Source of the DNA: Avena insularis
Taxonomy: Eukaryota > Streptophyta > Magnoliopsida > Poales > Poaceae
Length of the DNA stretch: 64,000 bases
NCBI GenBank assembly: GCA_023614405.1
Contig: CM042694.1
Span: forward strand, 352,674,010-352,738,009
Direction: 5' to 3'
A program made the translations under genes and the position numbers. Of this stretch, positions 22,231 through 33,345 are shown piece by piece. The notes below the pieces were generated by a model. It saw only the letters and a program-made list of their open reading frames with translations. It was not told the origin of the DNA and made no database searches. Numbering within the stretch: the first letter of the stretch is position 1; each line of letters starts with the position of its first letter.

Positions 22231-24588
22231 CCTGGGTACTCGATCTTTGGTGCGTGGTCCTGGCGACTCTAGGTGATGCTTTGCTCAGACCAATTTAGGA
22301 AGCGGGGAATATCGACCTGCGTCACTGCATTGACGGTGACTGCACGGGCGAGCACCTTCCTCTCGCACTTGGTGCCGAGCCCGGTGAAGGTGTGGAGTGA
22401 TCCGACGGTGTTGCCGAAGCCGTCGGCGTTTCCGTTATCCCGTGGCGGGTTGTTATTGGGGTCATCCCGTTCCCGCCTTGCTTTTTCGATCTCCTCGAGG
22501 GAGTGGCAGTCGGCGGTAGTGTGGGTGCGGGTTTTCCCTCCCTGCTGTGGGAGACACAGGGTTGGTTGAGTAGGACAGCAGGGTCGAATTTCGGCCTCAC
22601 CGCGTTGTTGGCGCAGTAGTTTCCGTTGTCGCGGTAGTTTCCTCAGTCACGGCGGAAGTTCTTCGGGTCGCGTTGGCCATAGCCGACATTAGCGACGAAG
22701 TCGACTCGCCCATCACTGCGGTGCTTGCCGGTGATGCAAGTGTTGTTGTAGCGCATGTTGCGATGTCGCTCGCTGTCATGGGCGCTCACGCGGCATCTTC
22801 TCCCTGACTCATCGTCAGAGCCCTGGTTGGGGTTCTCCTCCGTGTAGCGCTTGGTGATTTCAAGGAGGTCGGGGATGTTGTCGAGCGTCTCATAGACCCT
22901 CTTGATCTTGGCGACCAGGGGTTCGTACCGGCACGCGTTCTTGAAGCAGTGTATTGTCGTGTCTGGGTGGATGCCGGAGGTGTTGATCCATAGCTCATGC
23001 CACCTTTGGATCCAGTGGTGGGTCGACTCGCCTTGTCCCTGGATGCATTGTTCCAGGTCCTCGATGGTGGTGGCGCGGGTGTAGGAACCTTCAAAGTTCC
23101 TAACGAAGCCGTCCCGCATCTCCTCCCACGAGTCGATGTTGTCGGCAGGGACGGTGTTGATCCATTGCCAGGTCGCACCCTCCATCATTAGGGGAGGTAG
23201 CGAGCGGCTAGCAGGTCGGTGTGGCCGGCGATTCCCATCGCCATGAGGTATGTGTCTAGCCAGACCGCTGGATCGTACGTTGGATCGTACTTTTCGATCT
23301 CCTTGGGCGCCTTGAAGTTGGCAGGGTCTCGGATCATAGGTCCGAAGCACTGGGGACCAACTCAGCTGAGCGAGCCTCTAGGTTCAGGGTCACTGTGGTT
23401 GGTGAGGGCGTGCCTCAAATCGTTGGGCTGGCATGCCCGCCAAGCCTGATTGTTGATGATGTGCGTTCGGGCATTGATGGGTTTCCTGTTGGCGGTGACC
23501 GTGTTGTTCACCGGTCGCGGCTCGTTCGTGGAGAGCGTGGGGTTGGCAGCCCCTGGCTGGTTCGCCAGGGGCTGCGGTGGTGGGTAGGTCACGGCGTTGG
23601 CAACGGTTGGGTGACTGCTTGAGGCTGCCCTGCTTGCCGAGGAGCGGGAATACATCCGCCCCCGCGGGTTGACTCCCGCGGCTTGTTGCTCGACGGCCCT
23701 GGCGAGTAGGGCCTTCGCATACTGGATCTGGAGCGCGCCTTCTCCCTGGATGTCGAGGTTGGCGACTGTGGTGTCGGCCGCGACGACGTTGTCCATCGGG
23801 GTGGAGTATAGTGGGAGTCCGTTGGTGTTGCGGGCCTGTGGCGAGATTATGATCTGCAGCTGGTCCGGAGGGGGCACGCGACCAATGGGTGGTGGCGGGG
23901 CCCCAGTCGCTGGTGCGCTGGGTGGTGGTCGATTGCTGCCACCTGGTGGTGCATTCTCGCGGTACTCGCGCTCAGCCGCACGTGCGGGGTCGCTTTCATC
24001 ATTGAAGTTTAGGACGAGGCCCTGGACATTGGGGTTCAGGCGGGTCCTGATACGGCGCTGGTGGTAGAGCGACAGCTCCTGCACCGTTGCCCGCTCGAGG
24101 CAGAATTTCTCGCGCTCGGCTAGCTCCTTGCGTTGCACCTCCTCCAGTCACAGGCGGGCTTCCTCCACCTCCGTGGCCATCGCGGTTGGAGGGATTGGTG
24201 TGGAGAATGGATCTGGCGGGGCGACAGTGCTGCCCGCCATGTAGATCGCATTGAAGCGATTGGATCTGGCGCGGAAGTCCTCGAGGGACTCCGAGCCGGA
24301 GTCAGAATCGAAGATCCCAAGGATTGAGGAGTCCTCGAAGTCCTCAGGGTTGGAGACCCGCATGATGGAGTCCTCCCGTGATGCTGCGGTGACGGATCCA
24401 TCGACCGAGGCAGGGGTCGCGGAGTCGGTGTCGTCGTGGAGGGCCGCGTCATCTACGGCGGTGTTGGTCTCGGCTGCGTTGCTGGTGGCCGAGTTGTACT
24501 CGGAGGCGAGGCTCCTGATGGATCGGACCTGCTCCTCCGAGAGCAGATCATGGCGTAGCAGGGATCCGCCGACGATCACCGTCGCCAT
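22231..24588 (-). pseudogene. gag: GYP-C gag pseudogene
   Basis: A nearly continuous frame starts at 24588 (MATVIVGGSLLRHD) just after the primer site. The N-terminal part is acidic and Ser/Pro rich; TGA stops at 24148-24150 and 23362-23364 interrupt it but the frame goes on. The capsid region reads EIEKYDPTYDPAVWLDTYL, and a 1-bp deletion near 23190 shifts the rest to frame 23350-22643, with MEGATWQWINTVPAD and FEGSYTRATTIEDLE. A basic tail near 22800-22640 is followed by shifted frame 22600-22322. Gag would form the virus-like particle. Both TGA codons fit CGA-to-TGA change. Confidence 0.82.
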
Positions 24589-24793
24589 CGGGTCGACTGT
24601 GCCGGTGAAGCCGACGAATAGGTTGATGGAGCCAACCGCATTATCGCGTTGTGGGTGACCGGGCGCGACGCCGGGATGTAGCTGTTGGGAAGGATCTGTA
24701 AGATCCCGCCGATGGCAATCATGGGGCCGGTGGCGATCGGTCGGTCGATCGGCGAGTAGGGTCTCGCCGCAGAACTCAGGCCAGTCCGGCTAG

Positions 24794-24811
24794 GCCCCAC
24801 GGTGGGCACCA
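24794..24811 (-). other. GYP-C primer-binding site
   Basis: Immediately inside the LTR the - strand reads TGGTGCCCACCGTGGGG, one base from the TGGCGCCCACCGTGGGG found at the same place in GYP-K. This is the tRNA primer site for minus-strand DNA synthesis; the C-to-T change is further decay. Confidence 0.65.
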
Positions 24812-24813
24812 CT

Positions 24814-25310
24814 ATCGTGGAAATGGCCACGACAGTCGCTGCAGTAGGCAGCGATTGATACAATCAGGGGCGAGAGCTGGCGGCCATCTGCGGTGCAAGA
24901 TGGGGGCGGATACACATGGTTTACCCAGGTTCAGCCCTCGGAGGGTAAAGACCTACTCCTGCTAGATTAGATTGATGGAGAGCGAGTTACAGGGGTGGCG
25001 AGCTCGGTGTCTAAGTAGCGAGTCGCTCGAAGGGGTGTATGATGGAACCTAAGTCCTCAGAGTACCCTAGGGAGGTTTATATAGGAGGCACCTTGCTAGG
25101 GTTTACAGTTTACAACCGAACAAGATATGGATTCAGAGGTTTTGAACTAATCCGACTAGGCTTCAAGTACGCTTCCGGGCCTCCAGTCTCTAATCGCCAG
25201 GCCTTCTCCTCAGTCGCATTACAGTCACCGTCCTGCAGGCCCACTCGCTAAGCTTTTGACCCAATCGGAACGTCCTGCTGGGCATACCCCATTCGGCATA
25301 TCCCCATCAG
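24814..25310 (-). repeat. GYP-C 5' LTR (about 497 bp)
   Basis: The outer end on the - strand is TGATGGGGATATGCC, matching the start of the GYP-A LTR. The inner end is CCACGATA, probably a mutated CCACGACA as in GYP-K. A TATA box is seen on the - strand at 25077-25086. The gag of GYP-E stops exactly at the outer end, so GGCAT at 25311-25315 is the expected target-site copy, but the other copy has been deleted with the left end of the element. Confidence 0.7.
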
Positions 25311-26812
25311 GCATTGCATGGCTGTGCTTCGACTCCCACCATGTAGCCTGACGGAGGAGATGTGGTCCTCCAACCATATTTTCGGGTCTTGCAGGCCGTC
25401 CAATTTTGGGTTCTCCGACGGGAGCTTGAACCCCTTAGGCATTCGCTTTTGCCTGATGGTCCTGCTGAAGCATATGGCCCCACAGAGCTCGGTCTCATCT
25501 TCGAGTCAGTCGAACGAGCACGCCTTGCCCACATCTTGTCGACTTTGCGCTGTGTGATGTCATCACGCGTGTCGTAGTCGCGGTCATGCTGCCGTGAGCG
25601 GCGTCGCCGTGACAGATCGTGACTATCGTCACTTGAGGAGTACGAGTAGTACTTGTCGAGAGCCTCGCTTTTCTTCGGCTCTGTTGTTGGTTGTTTGTCG
25701 AGGGCGGCCTCGATTATCCCTAGGCCCACGATCATAGATCAGTGCATGGCAGCTCGTGGATCTCCAGCCGGTGGCTGGTTGTTGAGGAGGTACATGGTAG
25801 CCGCTGTTACCGTGGCTTGCGGCGTTTTTGGGAGCACGTTGCCCCGCGTATCCACCATCATGGAGCTAAAGTCAAGGACTTTCGCGGCTTCTACGTGTTC
25901 TTGCTGGGTGAGGTGGGCCAGTCGAGATTGCCTCTTGTTGGCCATGTACTCATTGCCTTTGGAGGAGGATCCTCCGTGGGACGAGAGCCCAGCTCGTCGA
26001 AGACTCGACTCGTCTATCGCCTTTCTACGCGCTTCGAGTATCACGATCACCTACTGCTGGCGTTTGAATTCTTCCTTTAGTAGCCAATGGTAGCCCATCA
26101 GCATGTCCTGCGGTGTGTTGGGGGTAGTGGATTGCCTCGTAGGGCTTCGCGACAGCGGGCCCACTCGTTGTCGTTGAGCTTGATCAGCATGCGCTCTCCG
26201 GTGTTCCCATTCGCCGTGAGCAACAGTTCTCCTCCCGTCCCATTGTTGACAGGCGCGCCGTTGCCACCGTTGGTGGGGCCATCGTTGGGTATGTCGCCAT
26301 TGGGTATGCCGTCGTTGGGTGACCCGGTACCAGATCCGGTGTCGGCGTTTTCGCGATTGGCAGTGGTATTACCCGCGTTGATGACGGCGCACATGAAGTG
26401 GTTGGGGAAGCTGTCACTCCCGCAAGCTCCATCTTCTGTGGCTAGACCACCCAGATCAGATCTGCGACTGATGTCGTTGTCCGTGCTCCCAGCTGTTGCT
26501 GGCACGTTGAGCTCACTGAGGGTGCCGATTGGTGGAGGGAACCACGATGCTAGAGCAATAGCGGGTGCTGTTGGCTGGTTAGGCATGCGAAGCGTGCCCG
26601 GTTGACCAACCTGGAAGCGGAGGCTCCCAATCGCCAGGCTGATCCCATCACCCACGGACTCGAAAGCCAGGCGAGTGGCTGGCGTGTGGACGGTGAAGTC
26701 GAACACACCGAAGAGCTGGCGAATCTCCGCTATTGTGGAGTTGTAGATCGCGCTTGATGGGGCCGAAGAAGCCGCATCATCAGCACTCCCAATTCCCACA
26801 GACGGCGCCAAT
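25311..26812 (-). pseudogene. gag: GYP-E gag, N-terminal part
   Basis: Frame 26931-26098 (coding only after the primer site at 26810) gives an Asn/Gly/Thr-rich N-terminal region with SAIYNSTIAEIRQLFGVF. A frameshift or stop near 26098 is followed by frame 26050-25307, which has a Glu/Arg-rich segment, AHLTQQEHVEAAKVLDFSSM, and an SR-like run SRRRRSRQHDRDYDTR. A further shift near 25440 gives FKLPSENPKLDGLQDPKIWL, the start of the Gypsy capsid domain. The frame is cut at 25311 by the GYP-C LTR. Confidence 0.72.
26793..26810 (-). other. GYP-E primer-binding site
   Basis: TGGCGCCGTCTGTGGGAA on the - strand begins two bases after the CA end of the LTR, the standard position for the tRNA primer site. 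Confidence 0.78.
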
Positions 26813-27299
26813 TGACGAGGGTTTAACTCGTCAATGCCCATTGTTATGGACTTGGGTTTTGGAGAAGGAGGGAGCGCTAGAGGCATCATTCGGCTAGCAA
26901 ACAAGCACATAGGGACGCAAGGTTTGCCCATGTTCAGGCCTCATAGAGGTCCCTACTCCTGCTTGTCTGCTCTTGGAATTAATGAAGGAATTGAAGATTA
27001 CAAGGGCGCGTAGATGCAATCTGGCGAGAGTTGCGAAAACTAGGTTGTGATTGTCCTCCTCGCCGCCCCCTCCTAGCCTTTATATAGATAGGCTAGGTCT
27101 CAGGTAGCAGGTCGAGTCGGTTACAAATTAGGGTTTGCCCCTTTAAACTTTCTATCTTAAGATTCATCTTGCATTGCAAGCGATCGAGGAGTCCGTGGGT
27201 CACCCGAATTATGTATTGGGCCTTAGTAACGCCATGGGCTTTTGCCGTATCTAGACCACATATGCCAAGCTTGAGTACCTGTAGGGTATACCCATGTCA
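26813..27299 (-). repeat. GYP-E 5' LTR (about 487 bp)
   Basis: On the - strand the LTR starts TGACATGGGTATACC and ends CCCTCGTCA next to the primer site. A TATA box (TCTATATAAAGG) lies at 27078-27089. The segment after it resembles the GYP-C LTR downstream of its own TATA box (the - strand word AGCAGGAGTAGG occurs in both), so the two families are related. CTAGG at 27300-27304 is CHR-F LTR sequence and would be the target duplication. Confidence 0.75.
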
Positions 27300-27363
27300 C
27301 TAGGTTAAGCTTATTTCAGGCAAAGGTATGGGATTTGTGAACCCTGATCCCGGGGGTATCACA
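27300..27363 (+). repeat. CHR-F 5' LTR remnant (last 64 bp)
   Basis: This stretch, from CTAGGTTAAGCTTATTTCA to GGGGGTATCACA, matches 31868-31931 with only a few differences. The match begins exactly where the GYP-E LTR ends. Confidence 0.85.
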
Positions 27364-28572
27364 GTTCTTTGTATCAGAGCAGTACCGATCGTCGGAAAAC
27401 CTTGCTTCTGGTCGATGTTGAGTCTAGTGTTTGTGAAAACTATTCTTAAAGTTTAAAAGTATTTGCAAAAACTCTAGTATGCTTCTTTTACTCCTTATCT
27501 GGTATCGCTCTAACTCTAGCTCCTATCATCTCACCTAACCAAATCTGAACCTCAAGGAGATATGATGGTTGGTGTTCCTCAAGGTTTTGACATAGGTTTC
27601 TATGTAAGTCTGACATGATTGATGTAATGGTTGACACAACTAATCGGAAGACCTATTGTCATATCCTCTTGAATCAGCAAATAACAACCACTCCTCATGA
27701 GGCATCTTCTATGATTTAATTATAGGAGTTGTGCTTATGGTTTCCTTTATATCTGAAGTCTGACCTTTACTTGATGTTTGGTATCCCAAATATCAAGGAG
27801 AACATTTAAAGTAATGTTGCTAAATGTCTCTCGGTTGATCCTCTAGACCCTTTATTTTGGCAAGCTTCTTGTTGTGCCAAGTAATGGAAGTCTGAGAATG
27901 AAGTTTCTTTTTCCTCGTGTCATCAGGAATCTTCTTACCTATTCATCTGGTGGTGTAAAGTGATATCACGATCTTTGCCAAAGATTTTGATAAACATGGA
28001 TGAATAAAGAGTTTCCTTTGTTTCTCGATCATGTTCGAAGAGCGACTATGATTTTGGTAATCAACAATTTCTCTTGTTACATGTTTCTTGCGACTCTTCG
28101 AGTCCTCGCCACAAAACACCTTTCTGTCCTGGCCTTCCGTTGAATGAAAGAGTGACCCTTTTGTATCAAAAGTAGTTCAACGGTTTGGTTATCCGTATCT
28201 CTGTATCCCTGGAAGCTCTACTTAAGCCATCTAGTAGAGTTTCATCTTTCGAAGTCTATAGTCATGATCTTTTTGTTGTAAGCTTTCCCTCTTAGAAGCT
28301 TAAGCTCTTTTGAAGCTCCTTGGTCTCAATCCTTATGAAGACCAGCTATCTAACAACTTGAAACCTATCTCCTCTTGTTTCCTCTGTTACCTTGACGTGT
28401 TTCATGTTCGTCACCTTAGAGTTGTTTCTGAACACTCATTCATGAGATGATCATGAGATACTCGGTGTGTTGTTTAGTGTGTTTCCCTCTTATCCTTAGA
28501 GTGGCCTTGTTTCCTTCTCTCTCTTCCTACCTGCAGAATCTCGGGTCGAGATTCTCGTAAGGGGGATATATT
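27364..28572 (+). pseudogene. CHR-F internal remnant (primer site, degenerate coding, polypurine tract)
   Basis: The primer site TTGTATCAGAGCA at 27370-27382 differs by one base from the site used with initiator methionine tRNA. There is no long open frame; scattered codons look like chromoviral Gag and Pol but are too damaged to assign. At 28539-28556 a pair AGAATCTCGG and CGAGATTCTCG corresponds to the end of Pol in Tekay-type elements, followed by the purine tract AAGGGGGATA just before the 3' LTR. A full internal domain would be several kilobases, so most has been deleted. Confidence 0.6.
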
Positions 28573-31500
28573 TGTAACACCATAGTTTTAGCTAATCCTA
28601 ATTAGGGTTGTTTGTGCATTCATGAGCATCATCTTTTAAATAGCATGCAAAAGAAATAATGCAAAACCCTAAACCCTAATCCCCCTCCCTCTTTGAAAAT
28701 GAATTCAAAAGGTTTTGAATCTTTTTGAAAACTCAAAAACTTGTGGAGCCCAAATGGACTAAAGGGGGCCCCAACTATTTCACATGTTTTACAAACCCTC
28801 TAATAATTTTGAATTCCCAAAAAGATAAATGAATTTGAATTACAAAAAGAGAAATGAAAACAGGAAAAGGAAAAAGCTTTTGTTAAAAAAGATAAAGACC
28901 AAAACCAGGCCGGCCCATAGCTTCCTCTCCATCTTCCTATCGCTCGCGCACGCCGCAGAGGCCCAGTAACCAGCCCACCCCAGCCCAATACCGCTTCGGC
29001 CTTCTCCCCTCGTCGTCTTCGTCGATGATATAAGCAGTTACTGTCATCACCGGCTTCTTTGCCGCCCGATGCAATCTTGTCATACGCTGTCACGCTTTGC
29101 CTGGAGAGGTGGATAAGACCACCATGACGCCCCGGCCTCGACCCTACCTTCTCCCTCTCGTGCGCGTCTCTCTCCCGCTCTCCCTCTCTGCGGGCCGAAC
29201 CCTAGCTCCGTAGACGCCGCGCCGCCTCGCCGTATCTCGGCACCCCAAGCCGAGCCGATGATCCCTGGAGCTCCTCCTCATCACCAGCTTCATCTCCAAG
29301 GAAGGAATTGGACTGGGATGCTCCCAGTTGCCCGCATCGAGCCCATCTTCCCTGAGCCCGACGAGCTCCGCCATCGACGCCGCCGCTGCTTCGGTCCACC
29401 TCGTGCCTCGCTGTCGGCCCCTTCAGCTCCAGGGTGAGCTCCTGAACCTTCCCATGCTACGCGTTCTTGCTGGCGTAGCCCGCACCATGTTGTCGTCGTG
29501 CGCCTATCGTCCGCTGCCACAGACATGGTCGCCAGAGCTTCTCCGGTTGCCAATAATCAGCGGCGTCGCCCTCTTTAGGCTCCCCTCGTTATGCCGGTTC
29601 TAGTAGGCTAGCTCCCGCAGCCCCGCACGCCCTCTATCGCCGCCCCTCCACCCACCTGAGAGCCACCTCTGGCGTGACGTCGTGATGATGTCACGGTGAT
29701 GCCAGCATGCGGGTCAGCACGGTCAACCCGCGTTGGGTCCCACCCCACCCACGTGGCCGCTGAGGTTGTCCTCGGGCCCCACTGTCAGCCACTATGGGTA
29801 GGTGTTGCCCTAGTGAAAGATGTCCCCCACCCCTAGATGACGTCAGTAGTATGCAATAATTCAATTAAAATAAGTTTAATAATTTCAGAAATTGGTTTAA
29901 TCTTATAAATTCAATTTCTAATTATTTATAAGTCAGAAAAATATGTATAATATATCAAAATGTTCAAGAAAATGAGATCTACACTTTAGCATCAAAATCA
30001 TGCATTGTTCAACAACTTTAATCACAAGTTTAATTAGAGAACAAAGTGAACCCCTTCAGGTGACACCGAGGTTCCCCCTGTCTTAGGGTTTGCACCCCTT
30101 GGACCCCGCTTAACTTGTCAAGTCTATTTTAGGGTTACATTTCAATGCTATTAAACTTGCCATATCATCATCCTTGCTTCAGAATTGCATTGATACCATG
30201 TGCTGATTGTTTTCTCTTTCTTTCCGGTGTTTGCTTCTTCCCGGTAGAATACGATATCGAGATCGAGATTGAAGACCGAGATCAACATCATCGAAGATCG
30301 ATGAACAATAATTGACCAACTACAATCAAGTCAAGTACAAGGCTTCTGAATATCTATATTTGGGTATCAACAAACAAGGCAAGCATAGCCCCACATAGAA
30401 AAGAATCCTATCTCTTGCCATGATGCATACGATTCTACTGTGGTCTTTTATCGATAAATAGAGTATCCTATCTATTGCATTACTCCCTTGAGATTATATT
30501 ACCTTATCCACTGCTCCTAGCATAACTAGGTTTGGCCTGTGTGCACTGCTAGAGCTTATATCTGTGTCTTGCTTAGCCATGCTTAGCTGCCAGTGCTGGT
30601 TCATCTAGATGATGTATGAGATGTAGAGAATCCAGTATGATAGGAGAACGAGGTAAACTTATGAGGTAAGATCAGTGGTAAAGGTTAAACATGTTAAGGT
30701 TTGTATGGGAGGCCATGGTGGGATGTGGTTTTTGTAGTTCCATGCTCGCCACTATTAGGACCCGAGTTCTAGCCTCTTGAACCAAGACGAGCGTACAGCC
30801 ACACGGGGCCTAGAAAACCACACGAGTAACTAACTTGCCTAGTAGATTCCATGAGTCACATAGTTCGGTGTTCCATTTGACATATGAATAGAAAATGTTT
30901 TGAAAGATTTGGCGGGTGAAGGTGCATCATAATAGGTAGGTAAGCATGGCCAGGGTTGCTTGGGGTCGATGGAGCCCCTGGTAAACCAACCTCGCCTCAC
31001 ATCTCTGGGGACTGGCTTCGGGATTTGACCCATTACGATGGAACCATCCTTAGGGCGTGTCTCATGGTCTCGGCAAAAGCAAGGTAAAGGTCGTGTCCAA
31101 CCACCCTCTGTCGGCCTTCCAAGGAAGAGGGATAATCATGTGGCATTAAGAGTCGGTTGGTACATGTGGGTAAAGTTGTACATCCCTACAGGGTATTAAT
31201 CTTTTTAAAAAGCCATGCCCACGGTTAATGGACGACTTGGGAACTGACGTGAAGATCATAGAGAACATCAACCTAATCGTAAAACTTGGCAACTAATGTT
31301 TGTTAAGGATGCTTCCTCATGGGTACGAGGGGGTGATCCTGGTTGTGAGATGATGATTGCTTTGGTGGATATCAAAAGATGATGATTAATTCTTTAGATA
31401 TGTCGCTCTCTTATCCCCTTTTAAAATATTCTGATTAGACGAGCTTCTTATCCCTCTTGTTTTATAAACAAAGATGGCTTTATGCAAAATAACCCCACCA

Positions 31501-31931
31501 GCCATAAGTCTTGCGGAGTACACCATGTACTCACCCTTTCTTTGTTGATACTTTTGTAGAAGAATAAGTGTTCCTCTAAAGAAAAGTTTGGTACGACATC
31601 GACACCGATGAGTAGCTTGGGGTTCCCGGCTGGCAGCCTGGAATCTATGGACTGGGACATCATCATTATGCTTCAGGCCTCTTAGGCCATTTGTTAAGTT
31701 TGCTATACTTAATAGCATAATTTGCCTTCCGTTGTTTGATGTTTGTGGTCAGTGACCTCTGCTTGTAATATTTTGGTTCTTCGCTCAGATATGACCTTGC
31801 TGTAATAATTTTCGTGTCACATGGTTACTGTTGTGTTACCGATTCTTCACTTGATATCCTCGAGCTCTAGGTTAAGCTTATTTCACACAAAGGTATGGGA
31901 TTTATTTAACCCTGATCCCGGGGGTGTCACA
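28573..31931 (+). repeat. CHR-F 3' LTR (about 3,359 bp)
   Basis: It starts TGTAACACC after the polypurine tract and ends GGTGTCACA. It contains a GC-rich part (about 28900-29780) and AT-rich parts. Frames here, such as 28800-29093 and 29328-29603, have no family features and are judged noncoding. The last 64 bp match the 5' remnant. Confidence 0.78.
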
Positions 31932-32490
31932 GGTGTGTGGGAGGGGAAGGATTCCCTCTCCCTCTTTGGCCGCCGCCAGCCTAGGGCTTCAGGGAGGGGC
32001 CAAGCCTCCCCTCCCCACCCATATATACGAGAGGGCAGGGTATAGGGGCACCACACCCATTGTGCTGGCCGCCTCCTGCCCCTCTCCCTCCACGTATCTC
32101 TCCCCTCCTCTGATACAAGCACGGCGAAGGCCAGCGGATTTCCCTCTCCACCATAGTAGTGTTGCTGTTGTGCTTCCAGATTCTCGTGGATATTCTCTCT
32201 ATTGCGAGATCAATAAGGAGGATATATCACTATAGCTGAATGTGTGGATACCCGGAGTTGTCGTCCGTTCAGTACTTGGATCAAGAAGGTTAAGATCTAA
32301 ATCAGTTTGAACCGACGCAAGCGAATGGTTCCATCATATATGATCTAGAGAATGTTAACCACTCGTGTTCTTCGAGGGTAAGTATATTAGATCTATGTAA
32401 TTGTTACTTGCATCTAGTAGATTAGATCTTGCGAGGTTTCCTCTTGCTATTCCGTAGGAAATTTTTGTTTTCCATGCAACAAACCCATCA
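31932..32490 (+). repeat. LTR-G: right part of an LTR of another family
   Basis: The sequence has LTR character: CT-rich leader, CATATATACG near 32020 as a possible TATA region, and an end CGTAGGAAATTTTTG followed by AACAAACCCATCA, a type of LTR end I recognise from grass elements. It ends with CA at 32490, where LINE sequence begins. CHR-F is inserted at its left side (31931/31932). The left part is missing. Confidence 0.55.
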
Positions 32491-33345
32491 GCATGATCTG
32501 AAAGATGGGCATAGCTTAGATGACGGATAATAGCAGCGCTAGCAGGCTAGCAATTAAGGATATCATATTCCATCTTGCCAACTTATTAAGAACCTTGTCG
32601 GTCACTTATTGAAGACCAGCTCGTTTGATCCTTATGGCTAAAAACGGCAGGCCCATGCAAGGGCACGATAGAGTACCGAGAGGGCATTGTAGCTCCAGGA
32701 TCATGGGCTACGGGTATATGCCATAGCATTTGATTAGCGATAGTGAACTCTTTGAGAAGTTGATGTGGAGCCTGCTGGCTTCACCGAATAGATCAAGTAG
32801 TCGACGAGCGGCGGATATCTCATCCTGGCAGGGTTGATGAATAGGATGACATCTTTAGCATAAAGTGACGCTCTAAACCTTGGAAGGCCTCCACCTATCG
32901 GTTTGAGAATGTCATTTTGGTCAGCAGCTTTGAGAAGAGCATCTAGAACATTCATGGCGATTCCAAATAGCAGAGGGGAGAGGAGGTTTCCCTACCGTAG
33001 GTCACGCCAATGCCAAATGATCTCAGAAGTCTCTCCGTTCAGTAGAAACCTTGTGGAAGTTGTAGCCAGCAGCACAGTAATCTATTTCGACTAGCGCTTC
33101 CCAAAACCTTTTTCCTTAAGCACCTCAAGGAGGAGTTCCCAAGACAATCTATCAAAATCTTTCTCAACGTCTAGTTTCAGCAAGAGTGCCGGTGATTTCT
33201 TTAAGAAATATGAGCGTGCTAGTCCACGTACATATGTGAAGTTATCGTGAATGACTCTGCCTTTGATAAAAGTGCTTTGGGATGGTGCCACCATCTTTAT
33301 ATGAGCAGGAGAGCCCTTGAATGGTTCCCCTTGACGCTAGAATCA
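32491..33345 (-). pseudogene. LINE-H: non-LTR reverse transcriptase fragment
   Basis: On the - strand frame 33294-33091 reads MVAPSQSTFIKGRVIHDNF and ALLLKLDVEKDFDRLSWELL, the template-binding and first catalytic-Asp blocks of plant L1-type reverse transcriptase. Frame 32955-32734 reads MNVLDALLKAADQ and FRASLYAKDVILFINP, in which the catalytic YADD is changed to YAKD. Downstream to 32491 the pattern continues with LHINFSKSS, CPCMGLPF and DKVLNKLARW, broken by stops. Both ends are cut: the left by LTR-G and the right near 33345. The lost catalytic Asp and missing ends mean it is dead. Confidence 0.85.

Larger units (their letters stand above)
13017..25310 (-). mobile_element. GYP-C: Tat-type Gypsy element, left (3') end deleted
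   Basis: Reading right to left: 5' LTR (25310-24814), primer-binding site, gag, protease, reverse transcriptase, RNase H, integrase (to 16860), then a 3' region with a multi-exon gene on the opposite strand (13017-16082). Its 3' LTR is missing because the element stops inside that gene at about 13017. It is inserted in gag of GYP-E at 25310/25311 and is itself split by SOLO-D between reverse transcriptase and RNase H. In-frame stops, 1-bp indels and a lost integrase active-site residue make it inactive. Confidence 0.88.
25311..27299 (-). mobile_element. GYP-E: Tat-type Gypsy element, only 5' LTR and start of gag remain
   Basis: The - strand shows a 5' LTR (27299-26813), a primer site, and the first 1.5 kb of gag, which stops where GYP-C has inserted at 25310. 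The remainder of the element should lie left of GYP-C but is gone, which implies the deletion described at 13017. Its outer LTR end sits exactly in the LTR of CHR-F. Confidence 0.75.
27300..31931 (+). mobile_element. CHR-F: internally deleted Tekay/Del-type chromovirus with very long LTR
   Basis: The element consists of the last 64 bp of a 5' LTR (27300-27363), a primer site, a 1.2-kb internal remnant and a complete 3' LTR of about 3.36 kb (28573-31931). The LTR ends TGTAACACC and GGTGTCACA are inverted copies of each other, and the primer site is of the initiator-Met type. These traits and the pol-3' end motif point to the Tekay/Del chromovirus lineage; this is inference. The rest of the 5' LTR was separated by insertion of GYP-E and later lost. 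Confidence 0.78.

Noticed and set aside
27370..27382. tRNA gene fragment suggested by GTATCAGAGCA
   Set aside because: This is the standard primer site after an LTR; no cloverleaf can be formed.
29144..29603. GC-rich frames on both strands as a host gene
   Set aside because: They lie inside the CHR-F LTR and show Arg/Ser-rich composition without motifs.
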